The position numbers were made by a program, and so were the translations under genes. This document shows positions 14,468 through 21,477 of a DNA stretch of 21,477 nucleotides, one piece after another. Positions within the stretch are counted from its first letter, which is position 1. Each line of letters starts with the position of its first letter. The stretch covers positions 1-21,477 of the forward strand of contig JACJWF010000026.1 of assembly GCA_020637295.1 (NCBI GenBank). Reading direction: 5' to 3'. This DNA comes from Acidimicrobiaceae bacterium. GTDB lineage: Bacteria > Actinomycetota > Acidimicrobiia > Acidimicrobiales > Ilumatobacteraceae. The notes under the pieces were generated by a model. The model was not told the DNA's origin and did not search any database. It saw nothing but the letters and a program-made list of their open reading frames with translations.

Positions 14468-15376
14468 ATGATCGACCCCACCGCCTTCGCGGTCCACACC
14501 GCCTCACCGCGGGGCTTCCGCCAGGCGTTCGTGCACGAGGGTGTCGGCGGCGTGCCGCTGGTCTGCGTGCACGGCTGGCCGGAGACCAAGCGCATCTTCT
14601 GGAAGGTCGTCGAGCCACTCGCCGCCGCCGGGTTCGAGGTGATCGTGCCGGACCTGCGCGGCTTCGGCGACAGCGACCTCGGGCCGGACGGGTTCCACGA
14701 CGTGGCCGCCCACGCCCGCGACCTGTACGCCCTCGTCCACGACCACCTCGGCCACGAGCGGGTGGTGCTGCTCGGCGGCGACCTCGGCGGGCCGGTGATC
14801 CAGCAACTGGCGCTGTGGTACCCGGAGTGGGTGGACCGGATGGTCCTGTTCAACAGCCCGCTGCCGTACCTGAAGGAGGAGATGGCCGGCATCCAGGGCA
14901 CCCGGCCGCCACGCGAAGCGGCGGACTACTTCCTCCGCCAGGGCACAGACCCCGACGGCCTGGCCGCCGAGCTGCGCACCCCGGAGGAACGGCGCCGCTA
15001 CATCGCCACGTTCTACACCAGCCGCTTCTGGGCGCACCCGGGCGCCTTCGCCGGGCCGGGCGAGGTGGACTTCCACACCGAGCCGTTCGCCGACGCCGCC
15101 CACCTGCGGGCCAGCTTCGGCGGGTACGAGAGCACGTTCTCCGAGGCCGCCCGCAGCGAACCGACCGGCCTGACCCGCAACGACCAGACCCGCACGTTGA
15201 TCCTGTTCGGGCCGAGCGATCATGTGCTCTACCCCGCCTACGACCGGATGGCCGCGGTGGTCTTCCCGGACCATGTCGGCCCGTTCCTGCTGCGCGACTG
15301 CGGCCACTTCGTGCCGTGGGAGGCGCCGCACGCGCTGGTGAGCGGCACGGTGGCGTTCTGCGGCGACCTGCTCTGA
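14468..15376 (+). CDS. Epoxide hydrolase-type alpha/beta hydrolase
   Basis: A 302-residue alpha/beta hydrolase. The oxyanion segment is HGWPE (35-39), the nucleophile elbow GGDLGG has Asp105, the acid is probably Asp251 in FGPSDHVLYP, and the base is His280 in DCGHFVPWEAP. An Asp nucleophile with HGxP is diagnostic for epoxide hydrolases and haloalkane dehalogenases rather than esterases. Tyr residues in the cap (YFLRQG, FYTSRFW) could activate the epoxide oxygen. The usual elbow GHDWGG is here GGDLGG, lacking the Trp that helps bind halide, which favours epoxide hydrolase. An in-frame GTG at 14453 overlapping the vapC stop (GTGTGA) is an alternative start adding five residues. The stop lies two bases from the stop of the convergent lipoprotein gene. 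Confidence 0.88.
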   Translation: MIDPTAFAVHTASPRGFRQAFVHEGVGGVPLVCVHGWPETKRIFWKVVEPLAAAGFEVIVPDLRGFGDSDLGPDGFHDVAAHARDLYALVHDHLGHERVVLLGGDLGGPVIQQLALWYPEWVDRMVLFNSPLPYLKEEMAGIQGTRPPREAADYFLRQGTDPDGLAAELRTPEERRRYIATFYTSRFWAHPGAFAGPGEVDFHTEPFADAAHLRASFGGYESTFSEAARSEPTGLTRNDQTRTLILFGPSDHVLYPAYDRMAAVVFPDHVGPFLLRDCGHFVPWEAPHALVSGTVAFCGDLL

Positions 15377-15378
15377 AC

Positions 15379-15906
15379 TCAGGTGCCGTCGTCGACGAGG
15401 GCGACCCAGGTGTTGCCGTTCACCACACCCGTGGCTGGCAGACCCACCGAGGTCTGGAAGTTCCGCACTGCGGTCTCGGTGGCCGGGCCGAAGCGGCCGT
15501 CCACACTGAGCCCGGCGCTGGCCCGGTAGTTCAGCTGCTCCTGCACGTCCTTCACGCCCTGGCCGCAATCGCCACGGCGGACGTCCACCGAATCCAGCGC
15601 CAGGTCGGGCACGAACAGGGTGGGCACGTTGCGGCACGGCGTGGTGGTGGGCGCCGGGGTCGGCGGCGCAGTAGCCGGGGCGGTGGCCGCGGCGGTGGTG
15701 GCGACAGCAGCGGTGGTGGCAGTCGCATCCGGGGCGGCGGTGGTCTCCACCGGGGTCTCGGTGGTGGTGGTGAGATCGGTGGCAGCGGGATCGACCGAGG
15801 TGGTGCTGCCCCCGTCCACGGCCTCGCCGCCGGATCGGGTGGTGCTGCACGCCGCCAGGCTGCCGGCGGCGAGCAGGACGGCAACGGCCAACGTCCGCAT
15901 GTTCAT
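15379..15906 (-). CDS. Lipoprotein with C-terminal peptidoglycan-binding domain
   Basis: A 175-residue protein. Signal: MNMRTLAVAVLLAAGSLAAC with a canonical lipobox LAAC (Cys21). A long Thr/Ala/Pro-rich linker (about 25-92) follows and would span the cell wall. The C-terminal 60 residues form a PG_binding_1 repeat: GQGVKDVQEQLNY, LSVDGRFGPATETAVRNFQ and GLPATGVVNGNTWVAL. The Cys pair CRNVP and GDCGQG may form a disulfide. Role: anchoring in the membrane while contacting peptidoglycan; no enzymatic domain is present. ATG 15906 follows TACGCT by 8 bases; ATG 15900 is two codons downstream. A second lipoprotein gene lies upstream on the same strand after a 25-base gap. Confidence 0.88.
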   Translation of the reverse strand: MNMRTLAVAVLLAAGSLAACSTTRSGGEAVDGGSTTSVDPAATDLTTTTETPVETTAAPDATATTAAVATTAAATAPATAPPTPAPTTTPCRNVPTLFVPDLALDSVDVRRGDCGQGVKDVQEQLNYRASAGLSVDGRFGPATETAVRNFQTSVGLPATGVVNGNTWVALVDDGT

Positions 15907-15914
15907 GAACGTCG

Positions 15915-15920
15915 AGCGTA
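15915..15920 (-). promoter_or_regulatory. Putative -10 box (TACGCT)
   Basis: On the minus strand TACGCT, eight bases, then ATG 15906. It lies in the 25-base gap after the upstream lipoprotein gene. The spacing is at the long end of the leaderless range. Confidence 0.35.
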
Positions 15921-15931
15921 CTCGCCGACGC

Positions 15932-16303
15932 TCAGCCCGCCGGGGCGGTGGGCGGGGTGTCCTCCGGAAGGCTGTTGACCACCGCATCACGGGCCCGCAC
16001 ACCGACGGCGATCCGCCAGCCGACCACACCCATGCCCAACACCAGCGCGGCGAACACCAGGTACATCCGCCAGCCGCCCTTGGACTCGCTGCCGCAATTC
16101 GGCTTCTCCACCGCGCCGATGCAGTCGCTGAGGTTCTGCTCCGTCGGGATGAAGTCGTTGTTGGTCACCGGGGGCGCCCCCTGGTCCTGCACCACCGTGG
16201 TCTCGGAGGCGGACTGGAACGGGTTGGGGCCGGAGCAGCCGACACTGAGCGCCCCGACGAGACCCAGCACGGCCACGGCCTTCCACGTACGCATGGCTGC
16301 CAT
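15932..16303 (-). CDS. Small lipoprotein with C-terminal membrane helix, unknown function
   Basis: A 123-residue protein with a hydrophobic leader AVAVLGLVGALSVGC (Cys23 in the ATG 16303 form; -3 to -1 is Ser-Val-Gly). A Ser/Thr/Gln-rich extracytoplasmic segment with two Cys (SDCIGAVEKPNC) follows. A transmembrane helix MYLVFAALVLGMGVVGW sits near 80-97, then a short basic tail with a Pro-rich end. Two membrane anchors on a small protein are unusual, and the first hydrophobic segment may be an uncleaved helix instead. Starts: ATG 16303 and ATG 16294 (three codons later) are both possible; no ribosome site or TANNNT box favours one. No family was recognised. The divergent neighbour encodes a secreted phospholipase A2. 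Confidence 0.7.
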   Translation of the reverse strand: MAAMRTWKAVAVLGLVGALSVGCSGPNPFQSASETTVVQDQGAPPVTNNDFIPTEQNLSDCIGAVEKPNCGSESKGGWRMYLVFAALVLGMGVVGWRIAVGVRARDAVVNSLPEDTPPTAPAG

Positions 16304-16415
16304 CGTCGCAGCGGCCTGCCGCAACTGCAACGCGGCAGCGCGGGTTGTGACCGGCGCCCGGGCACGGTTGACTCCCGCCCCACGCCCATCCGGGCGCCAA
16401 CCCAAGGAGCACGCC

Positions 16416-16904
16416 ATGCGATTCCGCCTTGCGCTGCTCGTCGCGGTCACGAGTGTCCTGACCGCCGCCTCGCCGGCACACGCCGGCCCCCTCGCCACCA
16501 CCCGGCCCTCCAGTGCCGCATCGGAGTGGCGCACCGTCCAGCAGATGCTGTTCGTGGTGACCCTGCCGGACTTCCTGGCCGTTGCCGCCCGCGGCGGCGA
16601 CACTCGGCTGGACTGGTCCACCGACTACTGCTCGGCGCCACTCGTGGGCAACACGGGCTGGTCGTACGACTTCCATGGCCCGTGCCGGCGGCACGACTTC
16701 GGCTACCGCAACCTGCGCCTGCTGGAACGTCGCTACGGCACCGGCCGCACGTACTGGAACGCCACCAACCGCAAGCGGGTGGACGACCGGTTCTACGCCG
16801 ACATGCTCGGCCACTGCGCCACCCGGGCGTGGTGGCTGCGGGCGTCGTGCCGCAACTGGGCCCGCACCTACTACCTCGCGGTGCGGGTGGCGGGCGGCCC
16901 GTAG
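16416..16904 (+). CDS. Secreted prokaryotic phospholipase A2
   Basis: A 162-residue exported enzyme. The signal peptide ends SPAHA|GP near residue 23. The mature part carries the signature DWSTDYC (66-72), then the catalytic CRRHDFGYRN with His93-Asp94, and later RVDDRFYADMLGHC, CRNWARTYYLAV. This is the layout of Streptomyces violaceoruber PLA2 (DWSTDxC, CxRHDFGYRN, AFYxDM, W-YYxAV), with Cys72-Cys90 and Cys134-Cys145 as likely disulfides. Known reaction: Ca2+-dependent release of the sn-2 fatty acid from phospholipids, with the His-Asp dyad activating water. AAGGAG (16404-16409) lies 6 bases before ATG 16416, one of the few clear Shine-Dalgarno sites here. Its last 34 bases overlap the 3' end of the convergent Nudix gene. 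Confidence 0.93.
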   Translation: MRFRLALLVAVTSVLTAASPAHAGPLATTRPSSAASEWRTVQQMLFVVTLPDFLAVAARGGDTRLDWSTDYCSAPLVGNTGWSYDFHGPCRRHDFGYRNLRLLERRYGTGRTYWNATNRKRVDDRFYADMLGHCATRAWWLRASCRNWARTYYLAVRVAGGP

Positions 16905-17575
16905 GCCAGGGTGAGGAGTTGGTGGAGCATGCGGGCGGTGGCGCCCCACACGGTCTCGTCGTCGAGCTCGAAGAAGTAGATCGTGCGCTCGCCGATGGCC
17001 GTGTGCCACCACTCCTCGCGGAACGTGCCCGGCCGGGTGAAGTCGTGCAGCGGCACCCACAGCACCCGGTCCACCTCCATGGTGCGCCCCTGGAGCGGCA
17101 GGGGCTCGGGCACACGGGCCACGACCGGCACGATCCAGCTCTTGCTGACCCACGTGCCCAGCGGGTGCAGGCGGCCGACCACGGTGACGTCCGCCGGGTC
17201 CAGCCCGACCTCCTCGTGCGCCTCGCGCAGGGCGGCCTGCTCGTAGGTCTCGCCGGGGTCCAGCCGGCCGCCGGGGAAGCTGACCTCGCCGCGGTGGTTG
17301 GTCATGTCCATCGACCGGCGGGTCAGCAGCACCTCCGCGCCGTGGGGGCCGTCGGCCAGCACCGCCAGCACGGCGGACGGCTTGGCCCCGTCGAAATCGG
17401 GCTCGTCGTGGGACACGTCCAGACCGGCCACCGACGACGTGACCGCGGCCGTGCTCAGCGACGGCGCGGGCACCGGCCACGGAGCAGGCGCGCCGTCCCG
17501 CCAGCCGTCGGGGCGCGGGATGAACTGGGCGCCCCCTGGCCGGCGAGCGTGTTCAGGCCGAGGGCGTCCAGCCAC
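16871..17575 (-). CDS. Nudix hydrolase, CoA-pyrophosphatase (NudL/YeaB-like)
   Basis: A 234-residue protein. The Nudix box GRLDPGETYEQAALREAHEEVGL (residues 103-125) is complete (Gx5Ex7REUXEExGU). Just before it, LLTRRSMDM..NHRGEVSFPGG follows the NuCoA/UPF0035 signature (LLTxRSx3Rx3Gx3FPGG) that marks CoA pyrophosphatases. The conserved Arg of that signature is Thr here. Expected role: hydrolysing CoA or acyl-CoA to phosphopantetheine and 3',5'-ADP. The GTG 17575 start lies inside the 3' end of the preceding 55-residue gene (23-base overlap), which suggests co-transcription. The downstream end overlaps the convergent phospholipase gene by 34 bases. Confidence 0.88.
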   Translation of the reverse strand: MAGRPRPEHARRPGGAQFIPRPDGWRDGAPAPWPVPAPSLSTAAVTSSVAGLDVSHDEPDFDGAKPSAVLAVLADGPHGAEVLLTRRSMDMTNHRGEVSFPGGRLDPGETYEQAALREAHEEVGLDPADVTVVGRLHPLGTWVSKSWIVPVVARVPEPLPLQGRTMEVDRVLWVPLHDFTRPGTFREEWWHTAIGERTIYFFELDDETVWGATARMLHQLLTLAYGPPATRTAR

Positions 17576-17720
17576 TGTCCTTCAACTGGCGCAGCACGGT
17601 GGGCAGGCCGGCGGTCTTCATGGAGGCCAGGACCTTGCCCGGCGTCTGCTCGCCACGCTCGAACTCCTCCCACGCGGCGAGGAGCTTGTCGAGATCGGGT
17701 GCCGGGGCTTCGAACGCCAT
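17553..17720 (-). CDS. Small conserved-looking protein, 55 residues
   Basis: ATG 17720 to TGA 17553. The protein MAFEAPAPDLDKLLAAWEEF... has one acidic amphipathic helix (LDKLLAAWEEFERGEQTPG), then KVLASMKTAGLPTVLRQL and a polar end. It has strong coding character for its size and no signal or membrane segment. From memory, similar short proteins (DLDxLLAAWxEWExGExxPGxxMxxLKxAGL) occur in actinobacteria, but I know no assigned function. It overlaps the Nudix start by 23 bases and follows the membrane-protein gene by nine bases. TAGCCT 6 bases before the ATG could be a -10 box, but its TAG is also the stop codon of the upstream gene, so it may be coincidental. Confidence 0.75.
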   Translation of the reverse strand: MAFEAPAPDLDKLLAAWEEFERGEQTPGKVLASMKTAGLPTVLRQLKDSGWTPSA

Positions 17721-17726
17721 ACGGCG

Positions 17727-17732
17727 AGGCTA
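17727..17732 (-). promoter_or_regulatory. Possible -10 box overlapping a stop codon (TAGCCT)
   Basis: On the minus strand TAGCCT ends 6 bases before ATG 17720. Its first three bases are the TAG stop of the membrane-protein gene, so the match to TANNNT is partly forced. Confidence 0.3.
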
Positions 17733-18209
17733 CCGGTCCTGCTGATCGCGCACCTTGCGGACCGCATTGACGCCGTTGCCCACCAACCGGCCGGCGGCCC
17801 GGCCGAGGTCGGTGGCCCGGTCGCCACTGCTCGGCGACTTCGACCCGGCGGGCTTCTTCTTCCGTTCGTCGTAGCGGCTCTGGAACCAGACGAACAGGTG
17901 GACCACGGCGATCGCCGCCGTCAGCATCCGGGCCGACGACTCCACGGACCACCACGGCTGGAACGCGGCGACGAGGAGGAGCCCGTCCAGCACCGGGTCG
18001 CCGACCTTGTGCGCGGCGCGGGGAATGAGGCGGAAGGCCCCGAGCGCACCCGACGTGAGCGCCGCCCACAGCACGATGGCGCCGCCGGCGATGGATGGCA
18101 CGACGGGTGTGGGGTTGCGCATCGCGCTGGCCACCAGCGCCAGGCCGAGCACGTACTCGACCGCCTGGTGCATCCAGAACGGCCGCTTGCCGGGTCGCCT
18201 GTCGTCCAC
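17730..18209 (-). CDS. Integral membrane protein, about four helices, unknown function
   Basis: A 159-residue protein (163 if started at GTG 18221). After a basic N-terminus (DDRRPGKRPFW), hydrophobic segments occur at VEYVLGLALVASAM, VVPSIAGGAIVLWAALTSGALGAF, VLDGLLLVAAFQPWW and MLTAAIAVVHLFVWF. A strongly basic cytoplasmic-type tail follows (RYDERKKKPAGSK), with a last amphipathic segment. No family was recognised with confidence. Start: GTG 18221 and GTG 18209 are in frame. TAGTGT at 18223-18218 overlaps the first and stands 8 bases before the second, so I prefer 18209. It lies downstream of groEL on the same strand but is separated by two hairpins. Confidence 0.75.
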   Translation of the reverse strand: MDDRRPGKRPFWMHQAVEYVLGLALVASAMRNPTPVVPSIAGGAIVLWAALTSGALGAFRLIPRAAHKVGDPVLDGLLLVAAFQPWWSVESSARMLTAAIAVVHLFVWFQSRYDERKKKPAGSKSPSSGDRATDLGRAAGRLVGNGVNAVRKVRDQQDR

Positions 18210-18217
18210 GGGCGAGG

Positions 18218-18223
18218 ACACTA
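18218..18223 (-). promoter_or_regulatory. Putative -10 box (TAGTGT)
   Basis: On the minus strand TAGTGT ends 8 bases before GTG 18209 and overlaps the alternative GTG 18221. It sits just past the groEL terminator, as expected for a new transcription unit. Confidence 0.35.
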
Positions 18224-18238
18224 CCCCCGAAAACGGGA

Positions 18239-18271
18239 ACGACCCCGGGGCCGTGAGGCCACCGGGGTCGT
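18239..18271 (-). terminator. groEL transcription terminator hairpin
   Basis: 18239-18248 and 18262-18271 are perfect 10-bp inverted arms (ACGACCCCGG / CCGGGGTCGT) around a 13-base loop, 17 bases after the groEL stop. On the minus strand it is followed by TCCCGTTTTC, a short T-run. Confidence 0.7.
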
Positions 18272-18272
18272 C

Positions 18273-18287
18273 AGGAGTGCAGACTCC

Positions 18288-18288
<1 letters not shown>
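18273..18288 (-). terminator. Small hairpin abutting the groEL stop codon
   Basis: AGGAGT (18273-18278) and ACTCCT (18283-18288) form a 6-bp stem with a 4-base loop that includes the last base of the TAA stop. With the 10-bp hairpin next to it, it makes a two-stem 3' end. A processing or stability role is possible. Confidence 0.45.
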
Positions 18289-19927
<1,639 letters not shown>

Positions 19928-19928
<1 letters not shown>

Positions 19929-20221
19929 CACTTCTCCACGATGGCGAGCACGTCACGGCTGGTGAGGATCAGCAGATCCTTGCCGTCGACCGTGACCTCG
20001 GTGCCGCCGTACTTGCTGTACAGCACGGTGTCGCCGACCTTCACGTCGAGCGCGGTGTGGGCGCCCTTGTCGTCGCTCCAGCGGCCCGGGCCGACGGCGA
20101 GGACCTCGCCCTGCTGCGGCTTCTCCTTGGCGGTGTCGGGGATCACCAGGCCCGACGCAGTGGTCTGCTCGGCCTCGTTGGGCTTGACGACGATGCGGTC
20201 ATCGAGGGGCTTCAGGTTCAT
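19928..20221 (-). CDS. groS: Co-chaperonin GroES (10 kDa, Hsp10)
   Basis: A 97-residue protein of normal length. MNLKPLDDRIVVKPNEAEQTTASGLVIPDTAKEKPQQGEVLAVGPG contains the mobile loop (TTASGLVIP) that docks to GroEL. The C-terminal VGDTVLYSKYGGTEVTVDGKDLLILTSRDVLAIVE completes the beta barrel. It forms the heptameric lid of the GroEL chamber. GGAGG at 20231-20235 lies 9 bases before ATG 20221. The 5' leader is long (about 70 bases) and contains a CIRCE element near the transcription start, so this is one of the few leadered genes here. Translationally coupled to groEL through TGATG. Confidence 0.99.
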
Positions 20222-20230
20222 GGGTGCAGG

Positions 20231-20235
20231 CCTCC
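20231..20235 (-). promoter_or_regulatory. groES ribosome binding site
   Basis: GGAGG on the minus strand, 9 bases before ATG 20221. It is notable because most first genes in this window lack a Shine-Dalgarno. Confidence 0.8.
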
Positions 20236-20271
20236 GTTGGCAAGAGCACTCGGTTGGGTGGAATGGGCCGG

Positions 20272-20298
20272 TTAGCACTCGGCCCGGTTGAGTGCCAA
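20272..20298. promoter_or_regulatory. CIRCE operator 1 (HrcA site)
   Basis: TTAGCACTC (20272-20280), nine bases, GAGTGCCAA (20290-20298). The left arm is a perfect match and the right arm 8 of 9 to the consensus TTAGCACTC-N9-GAGTGCTAA. It covers the expected groES transcription start just downstream of the -10 box, the classic position for HrcA repression relieved on heat shock. Confidence 0.92.
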
Positions 20299-20327
20299 GG
20301 TTAGGCGCGCCCGCGGGTCGTTAGCAA
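20298..20327 (-). promoter_or_regulatory. groES promoter
   Basis: On the minus strand: -35 TTGCTA (20327-20322), an 18-base spacer, and -10 TAACCT (20303-20298). The start would fall inside CIRCE 1, and the -35 overlaps CIRCE 2. Confidence 0.6.
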
Positions 20328-20347
20328 CCGCAAGCCGCGAGTGCTAA
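20321..20347. promoter_or_regulatory. CIRCE operator 2 (HrcA site)
   Basis: TTAGCAACC (20321-20329, 7 of 9), nine bases, GAGTGCTAA (20339-20347, perfect). It overlaps the groES -35 and lies 27 bases before the GTG of the divergent gene, so HrcA bound here could influence both directions. A weaker third copy may lie at 20243-20269 (left arm 7 of 9, right arm 4 of 9). Confidence 0.85.
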
Positions 20348-20374
20348 CGGCCGGGATCTGGGAGACTGTCCGCC

Positions 20375-21477
20375 GTGGCGAAGGGCGACGAGTTCGACGT
20401 GATCGAGCTGATCGACGCGGATGCCGCTGCGTTCGGCCCCTCCCCGGGGCGTGACCGAGCGGCGAAGGAACGGCGGCGGCCGGCGGACGACCAGTGGCTG
20501 CTCCTGCCGGCGGCCTGGGTGGTGGTCGGCGCCCTTCTGCTGGGGACGTTGGCGTGGTTGTGGCAGCCGTGGCGCGACCGCCCGGAGATGACGGTGGGGC
20601 AGGTGGCGGCGGTGGAGACGACGCTCACCGAGCGGCTGGTGCTCGACCGGCCGATCTTCCCCGGTCGGGTGGCGGACGTCCTCACGGCGTTGGAGTTCCC
20701 GGAGGACGGCTACGTGCTCGGCGATCCCGGCAACGTCCCGTGGGCCACCGGCGACTGGGACGGAGCCCGGGCAGCGATCGTCGCCGTCGCCGACGAGGAC
20801 CCCCGCGACGTCTTCGGCTCCGTGTCGCCGGACTGGACTGCGATCGAGGCCGTCCAAGGCGCGCCTGCGGACTACAAGGACAGCGGCGACAGCGGCATCG
20901 AGGTCGTGTTCGGCCCGGTCGGCGACAAGTGGTACGAGGTGCAGTCGATCGGGCTCGGGCTGGACGCCACGGTCGCGCTGGCCAACGTGGTGCGCTGGAC
21001 GCCGCATGGCCTCATCGTCATGGACCGCGCCCGCCTCCTGGGGTTGGAGCCGCTGTACCCCTTCAGCAGCTACTGGACCGCGCTCGGGCTGATCGAGGCG
21101 GCGGACTCGGGCGCCCGCTACCTGTGCCGCTGCACCAGCGTGGTCTACCCCGGCCGGTTCACCGTGTCGGTCAGCAGCGCACCGGCGCCCGACGGGGGCG
21201 AACTGGACGCACTCGGCGACCTGCTCGGGGCTACGGAGGCCACCACGGTGCACGGTCTGCCCGCCGTGCTGGCCCGTGGGACCGACGGCACCTTCCTGGA
21301 CGGCTGGGACCTCGTGGCGTGGGTGGAGGGCGGCAGGATGATCAGCGTGGCCGTGGACCGGGGCCACGGTGCCGACGTGCTGGGTCTTGCCGAGTCCGTC
21401 CGCCCCGCCACCGACGACGAGTGGACCGAGCTCACCGCCCCGGTGGAGTTGGTCGAACTGACCCCCGTGCCGTACGA
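20375..21477 (+). CDS. Membrane-anchored protein of unknown function, 3' partial
   Basis: The frame is open from GTG 20375 to the window end (367 residues visible). Layout: an acidic then basic cytoplasmic N-terminus (about 1-42, including RDRAAKERRRP), one transmembrane helix LLLPAAWVVVGALLLGTLAWLW (about 46-67), then a large extracytoplasmic region. That region has Trp/Asp-rich, probably beta-rich segments (YVLGDPGNVPWATGDWDGAR, GLIVMDRARLLGLEPLYPF) and one Cys pair (CRC). I recognise no family. Topology is type II, as in sensor or scaffold proteins. It is divergent from groES, and CIRCE 2 lies just upstream of its start. There is no clear ribosome site; GACTGT five bases before the GTG is a weak -10 candidate. 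Confidence 0.78.
   Translation, partial: MAKGDEFDVIELIDADAAAFGPSPGRDRAAKERRRPADDQWLLLPAAWVVVGALLLGTLAWLWQPWRDRPEMTVGQVAAVETTLTERLVLDRPIFPGRVADVLTALEFPEDGYVLGDPGNVPWATGDWDGARAAIVAVADEDPRDVFGSVSPDWTAIEAVQGAPADYKDSGDSGIEVVFGPVGDKWYEVQSIGLGLDATVALANVVRWTPHGLIVMDRARLLGLEPLYPFSSYWTALGLIEAADSGARYLCRCTSVVYPGRFTVSVSSAPAPDGGELDALGDLLGATEATTVHGLPAVLARGTDGTFLDGWDLVAWVEGGRMISVAVDRGHGADVLGLAESVRPATDDEWTELTAPVELVELTPVPY

Noticed and set aside
15620..17770. A 716-codon plus-strand open frame
   Set aside because: It is antisense to two lipoproteins and the Nudix gene and out of frame with the phospholipase. It is an artefact of high GC.

Overview
The window is a GC-rich (roughly 70%), densely coded chromosomal segment from an actinobacterium. 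Acidimicrobiia (Ilumatobacter-like) is my best guess. This rests on the very high GC, a steroid-type FadD19-like acyl-CoA synthetase, a DUF222/HNH nuclease, a CwlO/RipA-style NlpC/P60 hydrolase, HrcA/CIRCE control of groES-groEL, and many genes that appear to be transcribed as leaderless mRNAs. No rRNA, tRNA, CRISPR array or insertion sequence was found.

Layout. (1) Bases 1-3811, plus strand: the 3' part of a GH18 glycosidase coupled to a small VOC protein, then a FadD19-like acyl-CoA synthetase coupled to an APH(6)-like kinase. (2) Bases 3812-7503, a more accessory stretch: a terminator-like hairpin, a small ORF without a usable start followed by a 57-residue excisionase-like HTH protein, an unknown 209-residue protein with a good promoter, a convergent secreted or lipoprotein gene, a DUF222-HNH nuclease and another small exported protein. 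(3) Bases 7126-10549, minus strand: an NlpC/P60 hydrolase, then an operon of ACAD10-type kinase, dienelactone hydrolase and lipoprotein joined by 4-base overlaps. (4) Bases 10582-13761, minus strand: guaA and an aromatic-amino-acid-decarboxylase-like enzyme, separated by an intergenic array of GAGTGCC/GGCACTC repeats with a 15-bp inverted repeat. (5) Bases 13813-15376, plus strand: a VapBC toxin-antitoxin pair and an epoxide-hydrolase-type alpha/beta hydrolase. (6) Bases 15379-16904: two small lipoproteins (minus) and a secreted prokaryotic phospholipase A2 (plus). (7) Bases 16871-18221, minus: a four-helix membrane protein, a 55-residue small protein and a CoA-pyrophosphatase-type Nudix hydrolase. 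(8) Bases 18239-21477: groES-groEL (minus) behind two clear CIRCE operators, divergent from an unknown membrane-anchored protein that runs off the window.

The genes form no single pathway. Short operons for acyl-CoA or carboxylic-acid metabolism, cell-envelope turnover and housekeeping (GMP synthesis, chaperonin) are interleaved. The most distinctive features are the recurring TANNNT box 6-8 bases before start codons, the repeat array at 12207-12344, and the doubled (perhaps tripled) CIRCE between groES and an uncharacterised divergent gene.
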